Source: SFLA01 sp045595785 (GTDB lineage: Bacteria > Bacillota > Clostridia > Oscillospirales > CAG-382). From it: a DNA stretch of 10,966 nt. The position numbers were made by a program, and so were the translations under genes. The notes beneath the pieces are model-generated. The model had not been told where the DNA came from. It did no database searches and saw nothing but the letters and a program-made list of their open reading frames with translations. The DNA is taken from assembly GCA_045595785.1 (NCBI GenBank), contig JAZOBE010000044.1:1-10966 (forward strand), given 5' to 3'. Of this stretch, positions 6,734 to 10,966 are shown piece after piece; within the stretch, counting starts at the first letter, position 1, and each line of letters begins with the position of its first letter.

Positions 6734-6796
6734 GTGATTTCATTTTTTGTTAATCTTTTACCTTCAAACTGTGATATAATCATACTTATAGGAGGG
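6734..6796 (+). promoter_or_regulatory. Promoter and ribosome site of the two-component operon, with candidate autoregulatory repeat
   Basis: A TG-extended perfect -10 (TGATATAAT, with TATAAT at 6775-6780) has no good -35. A weak or displaced -35 is typical of activator-dependent promoters. An 11-bp-spaced repeat sits directly upstream: TTCATTTTTTG (6739-6749) and TTAATCTTTTA (6750-6760). The second half begins 25 bases before the -10, exactly as at 4747/4772. GGAGGG (6791-6796) is 7 bases before the ATG. Autoregulation by the operon's own OmpR/PhoB-family regulator is inferred. Confidence 0.6.
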
Positions 6797-6803
6797 TTAC
6801 GGT

Positions 6804-7454
6804 ATGGCAAGAGTTTTAGTTGTTGAAGACGAAGTGCTGATAAACAAGCACATCACGGACGAATTGACGTATATCGGTCATAAGTGTTTATCTGCCTTTG
6901 ACGGCGAAGAAGCGCTGAATTTGATTAACAGCAATACCTTTGACCTTATTATACTCGACGTTATGCTGCCGAAGATTTCCGGCTTTGAGCTGATGAAGTA
7001 TATAAAGAAAATTCCCGTTATATTTGTAACGGCGAAAAGCGATTTGAACGACCGGCTAAACGGCTTGGAGCTGGGTGCAGATGATTATATCGTAAAACCC
7101 TTTGAGATGCCCGAACTTCTTGCCCGTGTTCGAGTGGTTCTTCGCAGAACAAACCGTAGCGAACAGTTTTTCCCTCTTGACGATTTGATGATCGATTTTG
7201 AATCCCAAAAGGTTTTTAGATGTGACGAAGAAATCAAGCTCACCGCAAAGGAATTTGCCGTACTTGATATGTTTATCACCAACAAAAACTGTGTGCTCAC
7301 TCGCGAACAGATCCTTGACAGCGTTTGGGCGTATAACTACGAGGGAGAAACCACGCAGGTGATCGACGTGTACGTTCAGCATCTTCGAAAGAAATTGGGA
7401 TTGAAAAACAGACTAAAAGCCGTATACGGTGTCGGGTACCGATTTGAACTATGA
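6804..7454 (+). CDS. OmpR/PhoB-family response regulator
   Basis: This 216-residue cytoplasmic DNA-binding regulator should be phosphorylated by the kinase encoded next. Residues 1-115 form the receiver domain: acidic pocket E8-D9-E10, phospho-acceptor D52 in LDVMLPKISG, switch T76, and K98 in the KPF motif. Residues about 120-216 form the OmpR/PhoB winged helix, with LTAKEFAVLDMF, the recognition region TTQVIDVYVQHLRKKLG, and the terminal YGVGYRFEL wing. All key residues are present and the length is normal. The stop overlaps the kinase start (ATGA at 7451-7454), implying translational coupling. Two 11-bp-repeat sites with shared spacing to a -10 (before this gene and at 4736) are candidate targets. 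The stimulus is unknown and no specific named orthologue is claimed. Confidence 0.96.
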   Translation: MARVLVVEDEVLINKHITDELTYIGHKCLSAFDGEEALNLINSNTFDLIILDVMLPKISGFELMKYIKKIPVIFVTAKSDLNDRLNGLELGADDYIVKPFEMPELLARVRVVLRRTNRSEQFFPLDDLMIDFESQKVFRCDEEIKLTAKEFAVLDMFITNKNCVLTREQILDSVWAYNYEGETTQVIDVYVQHLRKKLGLKNRLKAVYGVGYRFEL

Positions 7455-8803
7455 AACGAAGCAGATTTTTTGAAAAATCATATTTTATAACGCTTTTACT
7501 CTTTTTGGTGCTTTTGAATGCTTGTATATTCTCCCTTGCGTTATACACCCACAACCGCAGTTATGAATCCGCAGAGCAGGTCTGCCGTTCCGAGCAGTTG
7601 GTGATTATCGAAGCCTTTGAGCGGGACTTTGAAATAAGCGGTGAAGCAAACACTCTTGCCCTTTCCTACGTTACCTTTTACAGCAAGGAAGGTATCTATC
7701 TTCAATTCACCGAGGGCGAGGATATTTTGCAATCGGATATTCCCGAGGGATGCGAGATACCCCGAGCAGGCACACACATAACCGCCGAGGTAGGCGGCAA
7801 GAAGCACTTATTCATCACCGAAACAATGTGCGACGGTAAGTTTTCCATTACTTACGCAAAGGACATAAGTTATCTTGACGAGGAACTTAAATCCCTTTCT
7901 GTTTCCTTTATGTTGGTTTCGGGGTTGGCTTCAATCGTGTTGGCACTCTCCTTATATTTTATCCAACGTAAGCTCTACGCTCCTTTGCAAAAGCTCCGCG
8001 AAGCAACCAAGGCGATATCCCAAGGTGACTTTTCTGCCCGTGCGGATGACAGCGGCAACGACGAGTTTGCCGAGCTGGCGGAGGATTTTAACGCTATGTC
8101 CGACAAGATCAACCAGCAAATGGACGAGCTGAGAACCACCGCACAGCAGAAACAGACTATGCTTGACAATCTGGGGCACGAAATGCGCACACCCCTTACA
8201 TCCATCTACGGTGCGGCTGAATACTCCTTCCGCCACGAGTTGACAGAAGAAGCTCGTATGCAGACATTATTAGACATTATGTCGGAATCCAAGCGATTGC
8301 AGAGGATAAGCAAAATACTGCTCGACTCTGCATTTATTCGGGAAAACGGCATTCAGACGGGCAAGCTTTCCGCAGGGGGCTTGATGGCAAGGATCCGCGA
8401 TATTTTTATTTCGCGGGCTTCGGAAAAGAATATCAAGCTTGCTTTTGCAGGCGAAAACTTCGAACTGGAAGGCGACGTTACGCTGCTGGAAATGCTGATT
8501 GCTAACCTGACGGAAAACGCTATCCGCGCCACCAAAGAGGGCGGCGAGGTGTTTTTGGGAACAGAGATCAAGGACGGGGTGAAAACGCTGTACGTCCGTG
8601 ATAACGGCAGCGGTATGACCAAAGAACAAATTGAGCATATTACCGAGCCGTTTTATCGCACGGACAAGGCAAGAAGCCGTCTTGAAGGCGGCACGGGGTT
8701 GGGACTTGCGCTGTGCAAACGCATTGCGGAAGCGCATAATGCAATCCTTGAATTTGAATCTGAAGCGGGCGTGGGTACCACCGCTTATGTAAAATTTATA
8801 TGA
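7451..8803 (+). CDS. Membrane sensor histidine kinase
   Basis: This 450-residue kinase is the partner of the preceding regulator. Segments in order: TM1 (about 11-33), an extracytoplasmic sensor region (about 34-148), TM2 (about 149-171), HAMP linker (about 172-225), dimerisation and phosphotransfer domain with H243 in LGHEMRTPLT, then the ATPase domain with N box (N352/N356 in NLTENAIRAT), G1 box DNGSGM (384-389), F box EPFYRTD (399-405) and G2 box GGTGLGLAL (413-421). All catalytic motifs are intact. The sensor region has a few cysteines (C45, C101, C127) but no sensor fold I can name. There is no separate ribosome site at the ATG; it overlaps the regulator's stop by four bases, so translation is probably coupled. 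It ends in another ATGA overlap with the next gene. Confidence 0.96.
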   Translation: MKRSRFFEKSYFITLLLFLVLLNACIFSLALYTHNRSYESAEQVCRSEQLVIIEAFERDFEISGEANTLALSYVTFYSKEGIYLQFTEGEDILQSDIPEGCEIPRAGTHITAEVGGKKHLFITETMCDGKFSITYAKDISYLDEELKSLSVSFMLVSGLASIVLALSLYFIQRKLYAPLQKLREATKAISQGDFSARADDSGNDEFAELAEDFNAMSDKINQQMDELRTTAQQKQTMLDNLGHEMRTPLTSIYGAAEYSFRHELTEEARMQTLLDIMSESKRLQRISKILLDSAFIRENGIQTGKLSAGGLMARIRDIFISRASEKNIKLAFAGENFELEGDVTLLEMLIANLTENAIRATKEGGEVFLGTEIKDGVKTLYVRDNGSGMTKEQIEHITEPFYRTDKARSRLEGGTGLGLALCKRIAEAHNAILEFESEAGVGTTAYVKFI

Positions 8804-9543
8804 AACGAAATACAAGTATTTTAATAAAAACAACAGTGTTGGTGCTGGCGTTTATGTTGCTTTTGGGAAGCGGGATAACATCACTTTCCTTTTCCCATTC
8901 GGGCACAAAGCCCAATGACAACAATTTTTTAACGCCCGACCTTGCCATAACCGCGCCCACTTCACAGGAACTTTTGCAGAAAAAGTTCGGCGTCTACAAT
9001 ACCGTTACGGAAGAAAACGGCAAAAGCGTTGTAACCATCTTTAGCGAGGAGCAGATAAAAGATATCCTCACAAGACGTGAAAAGGGCGAATGGTTTTGGC
9101 TTTCAAGCGAGGAAATGCTGTTTTTGATTGAGGATACCGTAAGGATGTTTGAAACATACGACGCGGTGTGTATACGCGATCTTGAGGGAAACGTGCGGAG
9201 ATTTGAAAGCACAGACACAGACGGCAGATACAGAGTAACACTGGAGAGAGTAAAAGTATTAAACAGCGCGGTATATGAATCTTTGAAAACCGAAAATCCC
9301 GATATGAGAAAATATATTACGCTGACAGATTGCAAATACCCGTTATCCTACTATGAAGCTCTGTATTTGGACACCTGCAAAAACCCCTGGTATAATTCAA
9401 AGATAAGCAGACCGCAGAGAATGATACTGTGGACGTTTGGCGAAGATAACATACATTTTTGGACAGAAGATGTCTGGAGCAGATACGAAATATTTGGCGG
9501 ATATGATTTTTGGGAAGAAAGAACTATCGTTTATCCCAAATGA
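8800..9543 (+). CDS. Membrane-anchored extracytoplasmic protein of the two-component operon, function unknown
   Basis: This 247-residue protein has an N-terminal positive stretch and one hydrophobic segment (about 9-30) with no lipobox cysteine, so it is either secreted or, more likely, anchored with its bulk outside. The outside part is rich in charged and aromatic residues (for example GEWFW at 96-100 and several Trp/Tyr in 197-245) and has three cysteines (C124, C178, C193). I recognise no named domain. It starts by ATGA overlap with the kinase gene and has no ribosome site of its own, so it should be made with the kinase. A terminator follows directly. The position suggests a ligand-binding or kinase-modulating accessory protein, which is inference from context alone. 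Confidence 0.85.
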   Translation: MKRNTSILIKTTVLVLAFMLLLGSGITSLSFSHSGTKPNDNNFLTPDLAITAPTSQELLQKKFGVYNTVTEENGKSVVTIFSEEQIKDILTRREKGEWFWLSSEEMLFLIEDTVRMFETYDAVCIRDLEGNVRRFESTDTDGRYRVTLERVKVLNSAVYESLKTENPDMRKYITLTDCKYPLSYYEALYLDTCKNPWYNSKISRPQRMILWTFGEDNIHFWTEDVWSRYEIFGGYDFWEERTIVYPK

Positions 9544-9562
9544 CAATAAAATACAAACATAG

Positions 9563-9591
9563 AAAGTGCCTTTCAAAGAGGGCACTTTTTT
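9563..9591 (+). terminator. Terminator of the two-component operon
   Basis: AAAGTGCC (9563-9570) pairs perfectly with GGCACTTT (9581-9588) around a 10-base loop, and the right arm runs into six T's (9586-9591). It lies 20 bases past the stop codon of the third gene, so the following lipoprotein gene is probably transcribed separately. Confidence 0.9.
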
Positions 9592-9669
9592 ACTGCAAAA
9601 ATATCGGTTATTTCATTATTCGTTTAGAATTGCTGTTTAAAATATAAAAAAACAAAAGGAGAAAACAAA

Positions 9670-10536
9670 ATGAAACGAATAACGGCACTGATTATTGTAT
9701 TATCACTTTCCCTTTTATGCGCGTGCGAAATGAACAATAACGCAGGTGAAAACGAAGAAAGCAGCGGTTACACCAAGGATGATTTGGGAAGCTACGATAA
9801 CGAATCCCTATTCATCCCTCCTGCCGAAACAAGCGGCAGTACAACCCCCGAAGCAAGCACAGATGTAAATGAAGACATCTCTGCGCCTGACAACACCGAG
9901 CCAACGGGCGGATTTATGATAAAAGACAAAAAATATTCCTATAAAGGAAATGACCTTGTAATTCTGGACGTTGAAAACCAAACGGATAAAAACTATACAA
10001 TTACCATTAACGGCTCTTATCTGGACAAGGACGGAAACGTGATAAAAACCGAAACGCAAACCTTCGAGGGTTTTTGCGCAGGGATGCAAAATTATTTTCT
10101 GTTCCAGCCGAAGATTACCTTTGATAAATTTACCTATACCGTGGAAATGGTTGAGCATAAAGAAGAATGTTTAATGTCCTATTTCAAGCTTCTGGACGCA
10201 AAGCTCACACTTAAATATTCCTCTGCCAATTTTATTAACGGCGACAGAAATCTGTACCCCACCATTTTCGCATCCTTACACGAATATAACAGTCATTCCA
10301 AAATGCTCGTATTATACAAAAACGTAATAGTCATTGACCAATATGACCGGATATACACTATCCAATACCGATTTAACACCATTGCACCCCAAAACGAAAC
10401 GCAGGGTTGGGCAGATTATGAGCTTTATTACGAACTGACCGACGGTGAAATAACCTGGCCCGATGAGCTTGAAGGCGATGTGAAAATACTTCTTTCCGTA
10501 ATAAAGATAGAATTTTTCACGGGTATTATGGAATAA
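9670..10536 (+). CDS. Secreted lipoprotein with possible FxLYD-like domain
   Basis: This 288-residue protein has a lipoprotein signal: Lys-Arg, hydrophobic core, and LCAC with C19 as the likely lipid-modified residue. Residues 20-80 are an acidic, Ser/Thr/Pro/Glu-rich linker. Residues about 96-160 (VILDVENQTDKNYTI, then YLDKDGNVI) look like the FxLYD-type beta domain often found in Gram-positive surface lipoproteins; this is a by-eye comparison. Residues 165-288 form an unassigned domain, rich in Tyr. AAAGGAG lies 8 bases before the ATG. No convincing promoter was seen in the 78 bases after the upstream terminator. The membrane protein gene that follows after 13 bases is probably in the same operon, so the two may act together at the membrane. 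Function is unknown. Confidence 0.85.
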   Translation: MKRITALIIVLSLSLLCACEMNNNAGENEESSGYTKDDLGSYDNESLFIPPAETSGSTTPEASTDVNEDISAPDNTEPTGGFMIKDKKYSYKGNDLVILDVENQTDKNYTITINGSYLDKDGNVIKTETQTFEGFCAGMQNYFLFQPKITFDKFTYTVEMVEHKEECLMSYFKLLDAKLTLKYSSANFINGDRNLYPTIFASLHEYNSHSKMLVLYKNVIVIDQYDRIYTIQYRFNTIAPQNETQGWADYELYYELTDGEITWPDELEGDVKILLSVIKIEFFTGIME

Positions 10537-10549
10537 CGGAGTAAAAACT

Positions 10550-10966
10550 ATGTTTTGGCAGACTTATAAAACAACCTTAAAAAATCTGTTTCGCTCTGTT
10601 GTTTTCTGGCTTACGGTGGTTATCGTAATATTGGTAGCACTGGAAAACGTGCTTTCATACACCTACGGATATTACGATATGTCGCTGAACGAAACCATAT
10701 ACGATACAGACCCCCGCTTTATACTCAGCTACAGCACTTATATAAAACAATGCTTCAATTCGCTGGCAACTCTGCTCAGTTATGCGGTGCCTTTGTTTGC
10801 GGCGATATCTGCCGTGCTTATTATCAACCGCGATTACGGCGATAACTTTTTCGAAATAGAAAAAGCCGGCGGAATAAAGATTTACGCATATATTATGGGA
10901 CGGATAACCGCCCTTGTTTCTGTATGCTTTTTAATAACTCTTGCGGTGAATTTTGTGTTCTTTCAT
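10550..10966 (+). CDS. Multi-spanning membrane protein resembling ABC-2-type permease, partial
   Basis: An open frame runs from ATG 10550 to the window end (139 codons) without a stop, so the gene continues beyond. CGGAG lies 8 bases upstream. The N-terminus (MFWQTYKTTLKNLFRS) is a short amphipathic cytoplasmic segment before TM1 (about 16-36). A loop (about 37-70) precedes TM2 (about 72-93). Then comes a cytoplasmic stretch with NRDYGDNFFEIEKAGG, then TM3 (about 112-139). This order (short cytosolic start, TM, TM, then R-D-G-F-E/K-loop) fits ABC-2-type transporter permeases, which work with a separate ATPase; none is visible in this window. The 13-base gap to the lipoprotein gene suggests one operon. 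The class is tentative because only the N-terminus is seen. Confidence 0.7.
   Translation, partial: MFWQTYKTTLKNLFRSVVFWLTVVIVILVALENVLSYTYGYYDMSLNETIYDTDPRFILSYSTYIKQCFNSLATLLSYAVPLFAAISAVLIINRDYGDNFFEIEKAGGIKIYAYIMGRITALVSVCFLITLAVNFVFFH

Larger units (their letters stand above)
6445..6803. other. Divergent intergenic region, sigma factor gene and two-component operon
   Basis: This 359-base AT-rich gap holds the sigma gene promoter (minus, 6510-6537), a G+C-rich hairpin (6591-6617), and the two-component operon promoter with its repeat and ribosome site (plus, 6734-6796). The part between 6618 and 6733 shows nothing I can name beyond AT-rich sequence. A minus-strand open frame at 6511-6810 crosses both promoters and the start of the response regulator gene and does not look like a gene. 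Confidence 0.7.

Noticed and set aside
6688..6738. ATCACG and CGTGAT inverted repeat in the divergent region
   Set aside because: A 6-bp match separated by about 39 bases is expected by chance in a region of this size.
6511..6810. Minus-strand 99-codon frame in the divergent intergenic region
   Set aside because: It runs across both predicted promoters and the response regulator start, has no ribosome site or recognisable domain and its composition is that of AT-rich intergenic DNA.
8270..8833. Minus-strand 187-codon frame
   Set aside because: It is antisense to the intact kinase ATPase domain and has no supporting signals.

Overview
The window looks like chromosomal DNA from an anaerobic Firmicute of the class Clostridia, perhaps a Ruminococcaceae/Oscillospirales-type gut bacterium. 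Supporting signs are moderately low G+C, strong AGGAGG-type ribosome binding sites, sigma-A-like promoters with TATAAT -10 boxes, a PPi-dependent phosphofructokinase, a clostridial FliB-like protein and an ECF sigma factor with a long C-terminal extension. The genus is inference. No rRNA, tRNA, CRISPR array, transposase or integrase was seen.

Layout, left to right. (1) 1-1559, minus: PPi-dependent 6-phosphofructokinase (pfp), cut at its C-terminus by the window edge, with a good promoter at 1604-1632. (2) 1560-1897: divergent intergenic region with the pfp promoter, a perfect 11-bp tandem repeat (TTTACA-N5-TTTACA), a TTGACA-N17-TACACT promoter and two short hairpins in the predicted leader of the next gene. 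(3) 1898-3724, plus: a 608-residue histidine-rich secreted lipoprotein of unknown function, followed by a terminator shared with the convergent gene. (4) 3770-4678, minus: FliB-like Cys-rich protein. (5) 4679-4860: a short region holding the FliB-like promoter and, facing the other way, a promoter plus strong Shine-Dalgarno that runs into a terminator with no start codon or ORF. (6) 4861-6444, minus: ECF-type sigma factor with about 350 extra C-terminal residues. (7) 6445-6803: divergent intergenic region with the sigma-gene promoter, a hairpin and the two-component operon promoter. (8) 6804-9543, plus: a tightly coupled three-gene operon (OmpR/PhoB-family response regulator, sensor kinase, membrane-anchored extracytoplasmic protein), joined by ATGA overlaps and closed by a terminator. 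(9) 9670-10966, plus: a lipoprotein and, 13 bases on, the start of a multi-spanning membrane protein resembling an ABC-2-type permease, cut by the window end.

The window is mainly about envelope sensing and output: a sigma factor with its own possible sensor region, a two-component system with an extracytoplasmic accessory protein, two lipoproteins and a membrane permease. The most distinctive signal is non-coding. The two-component operon's promoter and the ORF-less promoter at 4731-4792 align without gaps over 62 bases (45 identical by hand count). Both carry an 11-bp-spaced repeat beginning TTCA/TTAA just upstream of the -10, and a related perfect 11-bp repeat lies upstream of the large lipoprotein gene. 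This spacing is what OmpR/PhoB-family regulators bind, so the three sites may be a local regulon of the regulator encoded here. That regulon is inference.
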